64,000 bases of DNA, from positions 783,001 through 847,000 of the forward strand of contig NZ_CP162490.1 of NCBI RefSeq assembly GCF_041245805.1, written 5' to 3'. Below, in pieces: positions 25,765 to 34,660 of this stretch; within the stretch, counting starts at the first letter, position 1, and the number at the start of each line of letters is the position of its first letter. The translations under genes and the position numbers were made by a program. The stretch is from Xanthomonas sp. DAR 34887. Its GTDB lineage: Bacteria > Pseudomonadota > Gammaproteobacteria > Xanthomonadales > Xanthomonadaceae. The notes beneath the pieces were generated by a model that searched no databases, had not been told where the DNA came from, and was given only the letters and a program-made list of their open reading frames with translations.

Positions 25765-27561
25765 TCACGTGGCGGAACCGGGTCGGTAGCGGGCGACGAA
25801 GGCATTCGGCGGCAGCAGCGCCGGATCGTCGCCGGGGTTCTCGGCATGCACCGTCTCGCCGGGCAGATCCAGCGCCACCGGCGCATCGCCGAAATTCGCG
25901 GCCACGTGCCACTCGCCGATGCCCAGGCTCCAGCCCGCGGCCACCGCCTTTGGTCCCAGCGTGCGCGCGCCTAACGCGCGTGCCTGCATCAGCGCCGGCG
26001 CCAGGTGCTGGCGGCGCAGCGCCATCAGCGCCACGAACCAGTCGCGCCAGCGCGCGCCGTCGCCATGGGTGGCATCGCTGATGTCGGCGATGGACGCCTG
26101 GAACGTGCTCGGCGCGTTCGGGTCGGGAATGGTCGCGCGCTGTTCGGGATCGGCGAACGCGGCGAAATGCGCGAACTCGCGGCGCCGGCCTTCGCGCACC
26201 GCCTCGTCCAGCGGCGGCGCGAAGTCGGTGAAGAACAGGAACGGGGTGCGGCTGCCCCACGGCTCGCCCATGAAGAACAGCGGGATCATCGGGGTCAGCG
26301 CGGTCAACGCCAGCGCCGCGCGCAGCGCCGGCTCGGACACCTGCGTGATCAGCCGGTCGCCGCGCGCGCGGTTGCCGATCTGGTCGTGGTTCTGCGCGAA
26401 GATCACGAACTTGTGCGGCGGCAGATGGCCGCTGGGTTCGCCGCGCGCATGCCCGCGGTGGTCGGCCTGGCCCTGGTAGGCGAAGCCTTCGCCCAGCACC
26501 CGCGCCAGGTGCTGCGCCGGCGCATCGGCGAAGCCGGCGTAGTAGCCCTCGTGTTCGCCGGTGAGCAGCACATGCAGGCTGTTGTGGAAGTCATCGTCCC
26601 ACTGCGCGCTGTAGCCGCGCTCCAGCACACCGGCCTGGTTGGCCTCGTTTTCCAGCACCAGGTGCACATGGCGACCATCCGGCACGCTGGCCGCGATCGC
26701 CTCGCGCAGGGTGTCCAGGAACGCGTTCGGCACGATCGCGTGCACCGCGTCCAGGCGCAGGCCGTCGAAGCGGTATTCGTGCAGCCACATCAGCGCGTTG
26801 TCGATGAAGTAACGCTGCACCGGCGCCAGCCGGAAGTCGATCGCCGCGCCCCACGGGGTCGGCGCGTCCTCGCGGAAGAACGTCGAAGCGTACTGGCCGA
26901 GGTAATTGCCGTCCGGGCCGAAGTGGTTGTAGACCACGTCCAGGAACACGCTCAGGCCCAGGCCGTGGGCCTCGTCGATCAGCGCCTTCAGTTCGTCGGG
27001 ATGGCCGTAGGCCGCGGCCGGCGCGTACGGCAGTACGCCGTCGTAGCCCCAGTTGTGGCGGCCGGGGAACGCCGCCAGCGGCATCAGTTCGATCGCGGTG
27101 ACGCCCAGCGCCGCCAGCGTGCGCAACTGCGCGCGCAGCCCGGCGTAGCCGCCGCAGGCGCCCACGTGCAGTTCGTAGAACACCGTTTCCGCCCACGGCC
27201 GGCCGCGCCAGGCGTCGTGCTGCCAGCGATAGCCATCGCTGGCCAGCACCGCGCTGGCGCCGTGCACGCCGTCGGGCTGCCAGCGCGAGGCCGGATCGGG
27301 CACCGGTTCGCCGCCGTCGATCGCGTAGCGGTAGCGGGTGCCGGCGGCGCAGGCGAGGGTGGCGGCGAAATAGCCGTCCGCGGCCGCGGCCAGCGGCTGC
27401 CGGCTGCCGTCGTCGAACACCAGCTCGACGCTGGCGGCATCCGGCGCCCACAACACGAAGGCGACCGTGCCATCGGCCATGGGCCAGGCGCCCTGACGCA
27501 GCGCGGCGGACGAAGCGGTTGCCGCGTCGCCGGTTGGCGTCGCGTTCGTTGCGATATTCAC
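25765..27561 (-). CDS. treZ: Malto-oligosyltrehalose trehalohydrolase
   Basis: 598 residues, GH13. The N-terminal CBM48-like domain (GTVAFVLWAPDAASVELVF) is followed by the barrel with Asp in YRFDGLRLDAVHAI, Glu in LVLENEAN and Asp in FAQNHDQIGNR. It releases trehalose from the TreY product. The start is GTG 27561, one base after the glgB stop, suggesting coupling. The first ~25 residues are Ala/Thr-rich and not part of the domain. Confidence 0.94.
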   Translation of the reverse strand: MNIATNATPTGDAATASSAALRQGAWPMADGTVAFVLWAPDAASVELVFDDGSRQPLAAAADGYFAATLACAAGTRYRYAIDGGEPVPDPASRWQPDGVHGASAVLASDGYRWQHDAWRGRPWAETVFYELHVGACGGYAGLRAQLRTLAALGVTAIELMPLAAFPGRHNWGYDGVLPYAPAAAYGHPDELKALIDEAHGLGLSVFLDVVYNHFGPDGNYLGQYASTFFREDAPTPWGAAIDFRLAPVQRYFIDNALMWLHEYRFDGLRLDAVHAIVPNAFLDTLREAIAASVPDGRHVHLVLENEANQAGVLERGYSAQWDDDFHNSLHVLLTGEHEGYYAGFADAPAQHLARVLGEGFAYQGQADHRGHARGEPSGHLPPHKFVIFAQNHDQIGNRARGDRLITQVSEPALRAALALTALTPMIPLFFMGEPWGSRTPFLFFTDFAPPLDEAVREGRRREFAHFAAFADPEQRATIPDPNAPSTFQASIADISDATHGDGARWRDWFVALMALRRQHLAPALMQARALGARTLGPKAVAAGWSLGIGEWHVAANFGDAPVALDLPGETVHAENPGDDPALLPPNAFVARYRPGSAT

Positions 27562-27562
27562 G

Positions 27563-29812
27563 TCAATGCTCCGCTTGCAACCAGAGGGTGGACAGTGGCG
27601 GCAGGGTCAGCGCCAGCGATTGCGCGTGCCCGTGCATCGGCTGCGCGATGCTGCGCAAGGCGCCGCCGTTGCCCTGGTTGGAGCCGCCGTAATGGCCGCT
27701 GTCGGTGTTGAGGATTTCGCGCCACAGCCCGCCGCGCGGGACGCCCAGACGGTAGTCGTGGTGCACGTTCGGGGTGAAGTTGCTCACCGCCAGCAGCGGC
27801 GGCGCGCCGCCGGCGCGGTCGTGGCGCACGAAGGCGAACACGCTGTTGCGGTGGTCGTCGGCCACGCTCCATTCGAAGCCTTCCGCCACGCGGTCGCTGC
27901 GGTACAGCGCCGGCAGCGCGCGCAGCTGGCGGTTGAGATCGCCGACCAGCCGCGCCACGCCGCGGTGCTCCGGGCGCTGCGCCTGCGCCCAGTCCAGCGC
28001 GCGGTCGTGGTCCCATTCCTGCCACTGCCCGAACTCGCCGCCCATGAACAGCAGCTTGCGTCCCGGGTGCGCCCACATGAAGGCCAGATAGGCGCGCAGG
28101 TTGGCGAAGCGCTGCCAGGTGTCGCCGGGCATCTTCGCCAGCAGCGACCCCTTGCCGTGCACCACTTCGTCGTGCGACAGCGGCAGCACGAACTGCTCGG
28201 AGAACGCGTACACCAGGCCGAAGCTCATCTCGCTGTGGTGGTGCTGGCGGTGGATCGGGTCGCGCCGCATGTAGCTCAGCGTGTCGTGCATCCAGCCCAT
28301 GTTCCACTTGTGGCTGAAGCCCAGCCCGCCCTGCTCCGGCGGGGCGGTCACGCCCGGCCAGGCGGTGGATTCCTCGGCGATCACCCGCACCCCGGGGAAA
28401 CGTTGCGCGATCTCCGCGTTGAGCCGGCGCAGGAAGGCGATCGCTTCCAGGTTCTCGCGCCCGCCCTGGGCGTTGGGGACCCATTCGCCCTCGTTGCGGC
28501 CGTAATCGCGGTACAGCATCGCCGCCACCGCATCCACGCGCAGGCCGTCGACGTGGAAGCGCTCGATCCACTCCAGCGCACTGCCGATCAGGTAGGCGAC
28601 CACTTCGGCGCGGCCGTAGTTGTAGATCAGCGTGTTCCACTCGCGGTGCACGCCTTCGCGCGGATCGGCGTGTTCGTACAGCGCGGTGCCGTCGAAGCGC
28701 TGCAGGCCGTGCGCGTCGTCGGGAAAGTGCGCGCCGACCCAATCCAGGATCACGCCGATCCCGGCCTGGTGGCAGGCGTCGACGAAGCGCGCGAAACCGT
28801 CCGCGTCGCCATGCCGCGCGGTCGGCGTGTACAGGCCCAGCGGCTGGTAGCCCCAGGAGCCGCCGAACGGATATTCGGTGATCGGCAGCAGTTCGATATG
28901 GGTGAAGCCCAGCTCCCGCACGTACGGGATCAGCTGCGCGGCCAGCGCATCCCACTGCAGCGGCTGGCCGTGCGCGTCGTGGCGCCAGGAGCCGGCGTGC
29001 AGCTCGTAGATGCTCATCGGCTGCGCGGCGCCGGCGCGCGTTTCGCGCTGCGCCAGCCAGGCCGAGTCGTGCCAGGCGAAGTCGGTGGCGCTCGGCACCA
29101 CCGACGCGGTGTCCGGCGCGCGCGTGCTGTGGCGAGCGACCGGGTCGGCCTTGCGCGGCAGCGGCGTGCCGTCGGCGTCGAGGATCTCGTATTGGTAGTG
29201 CTCGCCGCCGCGCAGTCCCGGCACGAACAGTTCCCAGACACCGGCCTGGCGATGCAGGCGCAGCGGATGGCGGCGGCCGTCCCAGCCGTTGAAGTCGCCG
29301 ACCAGCGCGACCCGCCGCGCATGCGGCGCCCACACCGCGAAGCGCACCCCGTCGACCGTGCCGACACGGCTGTGGTGCGCGCCCAACGCGGTGCGCAGCG
29401 CGGCGCCGTCGCCTTCGGCCATGCCCTGCAGCCAGGCCTCGTCCAGCACCGGGCCGAAGGCGTAGGGGTCGTCGAGTTCCTGCACCGCGTCCGGCCACAC
29501 GATGCGCAGCCGATAGGCGGTGCCAGTCTTCAGTTCGCCTTCGAACACGCCCTCGGCGTCCGGGTGCGCGCGCATCCGCGCCACCAGTTTGCCGTTGCCG
29601 TCGAGCAGGCCCAGCGCGTCGGCGCCCGGCACCAGCGCGCGTACCCGGACCACGCCATTGCCGTCGCTGTGCGGACCCAGCCAGGCGAACGCGTCCACCG
29701 CGTCGCCGCGCGCCAGTGCCTGCAGGGCGAGGCGTTCGCGCTCGTCGTTCGCCGCTTCCAGCGGCGCGTCCCACACCGGGCTTGGGTCCGGCGCCTGTTC
29801 CCGTTCGCTCAT
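27563..29812 (-). CDS. glgB: 1,4-alpha-glucan branching enzyme
   Basis: 749 residues, the usual length for two N-terminal CBM48-type domains plus the GH13 barrel. VDGVRFAVWAPHARRVALVG marks the second domain. Catalytic residues are Asp in FHVDGLRVDAVAAMLYRDY, Glu in VIAEESTAWP and Asp in LPLSHDEVVHGKGSL. It introduces alpha-1,6 branches into glycogen. The start at 29812 (MSEREQAPD) overlaps the glgA stop as ATGA. Confidence 0.96.
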   Translation of the reverse strand: MSEREQAPDPSPVWDAPLEAANDERERLALQALARGDAVDAFAWLGPHSDGNGVVRVRALVPGADALGLLDGNGKLVARMRAHPDAEGVFEGELKTGTAYRLRIVWPDAVQELDDPYAFGPVLDEAWLQGMAEGDGAALRTALGAHHSRVGTVDGVRFAVWAPHARRVALVGDFNGWDGRRHPLRLHRQAGVWELFVPGLRGGEHYQYEILDADGTPLPRKADPVARHSTRAPDTASVVPSATDFAWHDSAWLAQRETRAGAAQPMSIYELHAGSWRHDAHGQPLQWDALAAQLIPYVRELGFTHIELLPITEYPFGGSWGYQPLGLYTPTARHGDADGFARFVDACHQAGIGVILDWVGAHFPDDAHGLQRFDGTALYEHADPREGVHREWNTLIYNYGRAEVVAYLIGSALEWIERFHVDGLRVDAVAAMLYRDYGRNEGEWVPNAQGGRENLEAIAFLRRLNAEIAQRFPGVRVIAEESTAWPGVTAPPEQGGLGFSHKWNMGWMHDTLSYMRRDPIHRQHHHSEMSFGLVYAFSEQFVLPLSHDEVVHGKGSLLAKMPGDTWQRFANLRAYLAFMWAHPGRKLLFMGGEFGQWQEWDHDRALDWAQAQRPEHRGVARLVGDLNRQLRALPALYRSDRVAEGFEWSVADDHRNSVFAFVRHDRAGGAPPLLAVSNFTPNVHHDYRLGVPRGGLWREILNTDSGHYGGSNQGNGGALRSIAQPMHGHAQSLALTLPPLSTLWLQAEH

Positions 29813-31380
29813 GCCACCGCCGGCGACAGCGGGGCAGTGCGGTCGTACAGGGCCATGTACTTGCGCCCGGCCAGGTCCCAGCCGCTGGGCCGCAGCATCG
29901 CCGCACGGCGCATCGCCTGCAGCAGGCCGGGCCGGCGGAAGGTGCGGAACACCCGCTGCAGGCAGCGGCGCAGGCCGTCGGCGGACGGCTCGTCGAACAG
30001 GAAGCCGGTCACGCCGTCGTCCACGGTGTCGATCAGGCCGCCGGTGGCGTGCGCGATCGGCAGGCTGCCGAACCGCTGCGCGTACATCTGGCTCAGCCCG
30101 CAGGGTTCGAAGCGCGACGGCATCAGCAGGAAGTCCGAGCCGGCGAACATGCGCCGCGCCAGGCGCTCCTCGAATCCGATGTGCGCGCCGACATGGCCGG
30201 GGAAGCGCCGCGCCAGCGCCGCCACCGCCTGCTCGATCTGCGGCTCGCCGCCGCCGATCACCACGATCTGGCCGCCGGCGGCGACGATCTGCGGCGCCAC
30301 CTCGCAGATCATGTCCAGGCCTTTCTGGTGCACCAGCCGCGACACCACCGCGAACAGGGGGCCGTCGCTGTCGATCAGGCCGAACGCGCGGCGCACCTGG
30401 GCCGCGTTCTCGCGCTTGCCCTGCACCTGGTCGATGCCGAAATGGGCATGCAGGTGATCGTCGGTCCGCGGGTCCCAGCTGGCGTCGATGCCGTTGACGA
30501 TGCCGCTGAGGCGGCCGCTGGCGGCATGCCGGGCCAGCAGCGTGTCCAGGCCACAGCCCTGCGCCGGTCCGGTGATCTGCGCGGCGTAGCTGACGCTGAC
30601 CGTATTGACGTGGTCGGCGTGGACGATGCCGGCGCGCAGGAACGACATCTGCCCGTAGAACTCCAGGTCCTGCAGGCCCTCGTTCGGGATGCCCAGCGCA
30701 CCCGCCATCGCGTACGGGAACAGGCCCTGGTAGGCGAGGTTGTGGATGGTCAGCAGGCACGGCGTGCGCCCGCCGGACCAGCGCACGTAGGCGGCGGCCA
30801 GCGCGCACGGCCAGTCGTTGAGATGCAGCAGGTCCGGATTCCAGTCCAGCCCGGCGCGGCCGCCGGCGATCTGCGCGGCGGCGTGCGACAGCGTGGCGAA
30901 GCGCAGCGCGTTGTCTTCCCAGTCGCGGCCTTCGCTGGACACGTAGGGCGAGCCCTGCCGTTCGAACAGCTGCGGGCACAGCAACACGTACACGCACAGG
31001 CCGTCCGGGCGTTCCGCGCGGCCCAGCGCGCAGGCCGGCAATCCGGCATGCGCGGCGATGTGGCCGACGATCTCCAGCGGACCGGTCTTGCGCAGCACCG
31101 CGGGGTAGCCGGGGATCAGCACGCGGATGTCGCAGCTGCCGCGCAGCGCGCGCGGCAGCGCCGCGGCGACGTCGCCCAGGCCGCCGGCCTTGATGAAATC
31201 GGCCATTTCCGAGGTCACGAACAGGCTGGCGCGGCGCGGTGCCGGCTGCAGCTTGACGGTGACTTCGGCGTTGCGGATGAAGCGTCCGCGCGCATCGCGG
31301 TGGCGGCGGCGGGGCGCGTGCAGGACCGGGTGGGTGTCGCGTTGTCTATCGGGCAGATCGGCGGGCGGTGGAGGCGACAT
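29809..31380 (-). CDS. glgA: Glycogen synthase GlgA
   Basis: 523 residues, GT5. The sugar-nucleotide motif KAGGLGDV begins at K64, about 50 residues later than usual, so there is an N-terminal extension rich in Arg/Pro/His (HAPRRRHRDARGRF). Other marks: LNDWPCALAA, LTIHNLAYQG, NGIDASWDP, SRFEPCGLSQMYA. It elongates glycogen from ADP-glucose; glgC is not in this window. Start 31380 follows a weak GGAA; an in-frame start at 31452 is possible, and a later start near residue 40 cannot be excluded. It is the first gene of the operon. Confidence 0.94.
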   Translation of the reverse strand: MSPPPPADLPDRQRDTHPVLHAPRRRHRDARGRFIRNAEVTVKLQPAPRRASLFVTSEMADFIKAGGLGDVAAALPRALRGSCDIRVLIPGYPAVLRKTGPLEIVGHIAAHAGLPACALGRAERPDGLCVYVLLCPQLFERQGSPYVSSEGRDWEDNALRFATLSHAAAQIAGGRAGLDWNPDLLHLNDWPCALAAAYVRWSGGRTPCLLTIHNLAYQGLFPYAMAGALGIPNEGLQDLEFYGQMSFLRAGIVHADHVNTVSVSYAAQITGPAQGCGLDTLLARHAASGRLSGIVNGIDASWDPRTDDHLHAHFGIDQVQGKRENAAQVRRAFGLIDSDGPLFAVVSRLVHQKGLDMICEVAPQIVAAGGQIVVIGGGEPQIEQAVAALARRFPGHVGAHIGFEERLARRMFAGSDFLLMPSRFEPCGLSQMYAQRFGSLPIAHATGGLIDTVDDGVTGFLFDEPSADGLRRCLQRVFRTFRRPGLLQAMRRAAMLRPSGWDLAGRKYMALYDRTAPLSPAVA

Positions 31381-31734
31381 GGCGATTCCGTCGGGGAGGG
31401 GGAAGACGGGCACACGGAAAAACGACTGCCGTCGCGTGTCCGCAGCGGGCACGCGACGTGAAACTATAAAAACAAAAGGGGTGAAACTGAACGGCGCATC
31501 GGCGCCTTTTCACTAATGTACGAACGGACCGATAAAAGGGGCGTGAAACGATTGCCTTGTCTACATTGCGCCCGTGTCGTTACCGCATAGTGATTTGGCC
31601 GAAACCCAGGCAGCGCGACGCAGTAGCCACCCATGAATCGTTTAGCTTCGTTTCCGACGTGGTCGTCTCCCGCGCCCGATCCCGTGAGCGCGAAGGTTGT
31701 GCTGTCTTCATCGGACCTGTGCTGCAATGCCGCC
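31381..31734. other. 354-bp region upstream of glgA
   Basis: Probably carries the glg operon promoter (minus strand; TATAGT at 31463-31468 with a poor -35). It holds three GTGAAAC copies (31458, 31481, 31543) and one reverse copy with one change (TTTTCAC 31507-31513). A small hairpin GGCGC-ATCG-GCGCC (31493-31506) is followed by TTTT on the plus strand. Frames open here are not convincing as genes. Confidence 0.5.
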
Positions 31735-31980
31735 ATGGATCAATCCGCACAACGCATGCGACGCGAGCTGGACGGTTTCGTGCTGGACGCTGTCCTAGCT
31801 GCGGCGGACGACGGCATGCTGTTGCCGCAGATCCGCATCTCCGACAGCGCTGGCGCGTTGTTGGGACGGCACGCGTTCGACGGCGTGTATTTCGGCGATG
31901 TCCGCGCCGGCGAGCATTTCGTCGCCACGCGCCTGGCGGCGATCCGTTCGGTGCAGTACGGAAAATTGGTGTTCGGTTGA
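31735..31980 (+). CDS. Small unknown protein
   Basis: 81 residues from ATG 31735 (MDQSAQRMRRELDGFVLDAV). The sequence QIRISDSAGALLGRHAFDGV, YFGDVRAGEHFVATRL looks like a folded beta-rich domain. An in-frame ATG at 31633 would give 115 residues, but the extra part looks non-coding. Family unknown. Confidence 0.55.
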   Translation: MDQSAQRMRRELDGFVLDAVLAAADDGMLLPQIRISDSAGALLGRHAFDGVYFGDVRAGEHFVATRLAAIRSVQYGKLVFG

Positions 31981-32044
31981 GCCGCGGCCTGCCGCAGCGC
32001 GCGTTGCGTGTGGAAGCGATGCGCCTGGCTGCGTTGCCCGGTGC

Positions 32045-32419
32045 TTACGCCGCGGCCTGCAGGCGTTCCAGCGCGGCCAGCAGGCCGGCATGACTATAGG
32101 GTTTGGGCAGAAAGCCGGTACGCAGCGGCAGCGTTGCGCTATCTGGATTTTCCATGCCGGACGTGAGCAAGGCCGGGATCGTGACGGCACGCCGGCGCAG
32201 CTCTCGGACCATGGTCACGCCATCGCAGCCGGGCATCTGCACGTCGCTGAAGATCAGGTCCACGTCGGGGTGCTGCCCGAGCAGGGCCAGCGCCTCCCGG
32301 GCGGTGCCGGCGGCAAACACGCGGAAGCCGTCGGCGTCGAGCATCATTCGGGCCAGTTCGCGGATCGTCTGGTCGTCCTCCACCAAAAGAATGGTGGTGA
32401 AAGCGCACGTGTCACGCAT
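32045..32419 (-). CDS. Single-domain response regulator (CheY-like)
   Basis: 124 residues, receiver domain only: acidic pair in LLVEDDQT, phosphoacceptor D59 in LIFSDVQMPG, Lys in FLPKPYS. With no output domain it must act by protein contact or in a phosphorelay. It is divergent from the histidine kinase gene 112 bp away, the likely partner. Confidence 0.9.
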   Translation of the reverse strand: MRDTCAFTTILLVEDDQTIRELARMMLDADGFRVFAAGTAREALALLGQHPDVDLIFSDVQMPGCDGVTMVRELRRRAVTIPALLTSGMENPDSATLPLRTGFLPKPYSHAGLLAALERLQAAA

Positions 32420-32531
32420 AATACGGATACCGCCTCGTTTCCAGTGGTGGCAGCTTCACGATTCAGCGGTGAAGCGCTGGTGACGCTGGGTTGATGCCGA
32501 TATCCTCGAATCACTCATCGCGAGACGCAGC

Positions 32532-33833
32532 TTGTCCACCCACGCCCGCTATCGGCAGATCGTCGAACTCTCGCACGACTGCATCAAGGAGATCGGCCGC
32601 GACGGTGTCGTGCGATCGATCAACACGCACGGCCTGAGCCTGCTCGGCGCGGCCGAACCCAGGCATGTCGTCGGTCGCGTGTGGCAGGAACTGTGGCCGG
32701 AGGAGATGCGGCCGCTGGCGGAAGCGGCGTTCGACGCCGCCTTGCGCAACGAGCAATACGAATTCTGGGCGCAGCGCGAAACCTTCGATGGCCGGCCGCG
32801 CTGGTGGCATGTGCTGGCCAGCCCGCTGACCAACGCCGATGCGCAAGTGGAAAGCGTGCTGGTGATCAGCCGCGACGTCACCCAGCATCGCCAGGTCGAG
32901 GCGGCCCTGCGCACGCTCGGCGATCTGCCGCCCCCCGGCGACGCCGCTCCGCCGTCGACCGATGCGGCCGCGCTGGGCCGGCGGTGGCAGGCCGAACACG
33001 TGGAGCTGCGCGGGCAGTTGGACATCGCCCTGGCCGCGCAGCGCGTCGCCGAGCGGGCCATGACCCAGGCCCAGAAAGGCGAGGCGATCGGGCAGATGCT
33101 GGCCGGCATCGTCCACGACTTCAACAACATGCTGCAGACCGCGATGACCTCGGTGAGCATGGTTGCCGAGCATCCGCAGCGCCTGCAGCCGGACCAGCGC
33201 AAGCTGCTCGGCATCGCCGGCGAAGCGCTGCAACACGGCGCGCGCATGACCCGGCGCCTGCTCGGCTTCGCCCGCGCGCACCCGGTCAAGCCGCAGTGGC
33301 TGGACCTGTGCGAGGTGGTCGCGCACATGCAGCCGCTGCTGGCGCAGGCGTTGGGCGGCGAGATGAAGTTGCAGTTGACCAGCTTGGCCGGGGGCGCCAC
33401 CACCTATGCCGACCGCAGCTCGGTCGAGCAGGCGGTGCTGAACCTGGCCCTGAACGCACGCGACGCCTGCCAATCCGGCGACGTGGTATCGATCCGCTGC
33501 GGCAGCCTGCAGGTGCCGCCGGGGCAGGCTGCGGCGATGCGCCAGCCGGGCCGCTATGTGACTCTGTCGGTCAGCGACCAGGGCGAGGGCATGTCCGAGG
33601 ACACCAAGTCGCGGCTGTTCGAGGCCTATTTCACCACCAAGCCCGAGGGCAAGGGCACCGGCCTGGGCCTGGCCCAGGTCTATGGCCTGGTGCGCCAGGC
33701 CGGCGGGTTCGTCGATGTGGATTCCGAACTGGGGCGCGGCACCACCATCACCCTGGCGTTTCCGTACGTCGCCCAGCCGCCGCCAGGCGAGGGTGAGGAC
33801 GAGGGCGACGCGGCGGTGCCGGCGGCGGCCTGA
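32532..33833 (+). CDS. PAS-domain sensor histidine kinase
   Basis: 433 residues: PAS domain (about 6-120; VELSHDCIKEIGRDGVVRSI), a short linker, H-box IVHDFNNML with H195, then an HATPase_c domain (N-box LNLALNARDAC, DQGEGMSEDT, KGTGLGLAQVYG). There are no membrane segments, so it senses a cytoplasmic signal through PAS. The HDFNNML box places it in the HK4-like group often paired with single receivers. The start is TTG 32532; no alternative gives a full PAS. The tail is acidic and Ala-rich. Confidence 0.9.
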   Translation: MSTHARYRQIVELSHDCIKEIGRDGVVRSINTHGLSLLGAAEPRHVVGRVWQELWPEEMRPLAEAAFDAALRNEQYEFWAQRETFDGRPRWWHVLASPLTNADAQVESVLVISRDVTQHRQVEAALRTLGDLPPPGDAAPPSTDAAALGRRWQAEHVELRGQLDIALAAQRVAERAMTQAQKGEAIGQMLAGIVHDFNNMLQTAMTSVSMVAEHPQRLQPDQRKLLGIAGEALQHGARMTRRLLGFARAHPVKPQWLDLCEVVAHMQPLLAQALGGEMKLQLTSLAGGATTYADRSSVEQAVLNLALNARDACQSGDVVSIRCGSLQVPPGQAAAMRQPGRYVTLSVSDQGEGMSEDTKSRLFEAYFTTKPEGKGTGLGLAQVYGLVRQAGGFVDVDSELGRGTTITLAFPYVAQPPPGEGEDEGDAAVPAAA

Positions 33834-33842
33834 GCCAGCGGC

Positions 33843-34382
33843 TCAGCGCGCCGGCAGGCGCTCGCTCAGGCTGACCGCGAACGCCTCGTGCAGCAGCCGC
33901 AATGCGCGCTGCTGCCGCGCCGCGCCGAAGGTGGCGCAACACGATGGCGGTACCTGCACCTGGAAATCGCGCATCCGCGCATCGATCGCCGTTGCCAGCA
34001 GGCAGGCGTCGGTCGCCACGCCGGTGACCACCAGACGGGTGACGCGCAACTGCGCCAGCAAGGTCTGCAGCGCCGAGTCCAGGAACGCCGAGTGCTTGGG
34101 CTTGAGCACGTAATAGTCCTGCGGCTGCGGCGCCAGCAGTTCGGCGATCCGCGCGCCGCGTTGCGCCGGATCGGCGCACAGCCGCCACAAGCCTTCGAAA
34201 TCGGTCTGCCAGTCGGCGAAGTTGTCGTTGGCGAACAGCACCGGCCAGTCGCGGCGATGGAATCGCGCGCGCAGCGCCGCGATGCGCCCGGCCACCGGCA
34301 GCGCCGCCCTGGCCAGCCGCGCGCCGTCTGGGAAATCGAAGCGGCTGATCATGTCCACGATCAGCAGGGCCGGCCGGTTCAT
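33843..34382 (-). CDS. Isochorismatase-like cysteine hydrolase
   Basis: 179 residues. The catalytic triad of the family is seen: Asp in ALLIVDMISRF, Lys in VLKPKHSAFLDS, Cys in GVATDACLLATA. The substrate is unknown (nicotinamidase, isochorismatase and others share this fold). The start overlaps the stop of the SemiSWEET-like gene as ATGA, so the two are coupled. Confidence 0.9.
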   Translation of the reverse strand: MNRPALLIVDMISRFDFPDGARLARAALPVAGRIAALRARFHRRDWPVLFANDNFADWQTDFEGLWRLCADPAQRGARIAELLAPQPQDYYVLKPKHSAFLDSALQTLLAQLRVTRLVVTGVATDACLLATAIDARMRDFQVQVPPSCCATFGAARQQRALRLLHEAFAVSLSERLPAR

Positions 34383-34660
34383 GGCGCCTGCTCGCGCTGC
34401 AGGCGCCGCCGCTTCAGCGTCTGCAGCAGTTGCCCGGCCACGGCAGTCAGCAGGACCAGCGTATTGGTGGTCACGAACACGTAGTTGCGCAGCGCCAGGC
34501 TGTAGACGACGAACAGCACCGAGGCGCCGATCTGGCCGGCGAACAGCCAGGCCGACACCGCCTGCAGGTCGGGCGCGCGCCACTGCGTGTGGATCTGCCG
34601 CAGCAGCGTCGCCACCAGCAGCAGGGTCGCCGCCCAGCCGATCAGGTCCATCGGGTTCAT
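34379..34660 (-). CDS. SemiSWEET/PQ-loop-like small membrane protein
   Basis: 93 residues with three hydrophobic segments: LIGWAATLLLVATLLRQIHT, VSAWLFAGQIGASVLFVVYS and TLVLLTAVAGQLLQTL. This is the single triple-helix bundle of bacterial SemiSWEETs, which dimerise to move sugars. A canonical PQ dipeptide is replaced by RQ in the first helix. AGGAGG precedes start 34660. It is coupled to the hydrolase gene. Confidence 0.75.
   Translation of the reverse strand: MNPMDLIGWAATLLLVATLLRQIHTQWRAPDLQAVSAWLFAGQIGASVLFVVYSLALRNYVFVTTNTLVLLTAVAGQLLQTLKRRRLQREQAP

Noticed and set aside
31493..31510. Terminator GGCGC-ATCG-GCGCC-TTTT on the plus strand
   Set aside because: There is no plus-strand gene upstream for it to end and the stem is only 5 bp; kept only as a note in the glgA upstream region.
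31464..31736. 90-codon minus-strand frame between glgA and the small gene at 31735
   Set aside because: No ribosome site, composition unlike coding sequence here, and it would cover the likely glg promoter.
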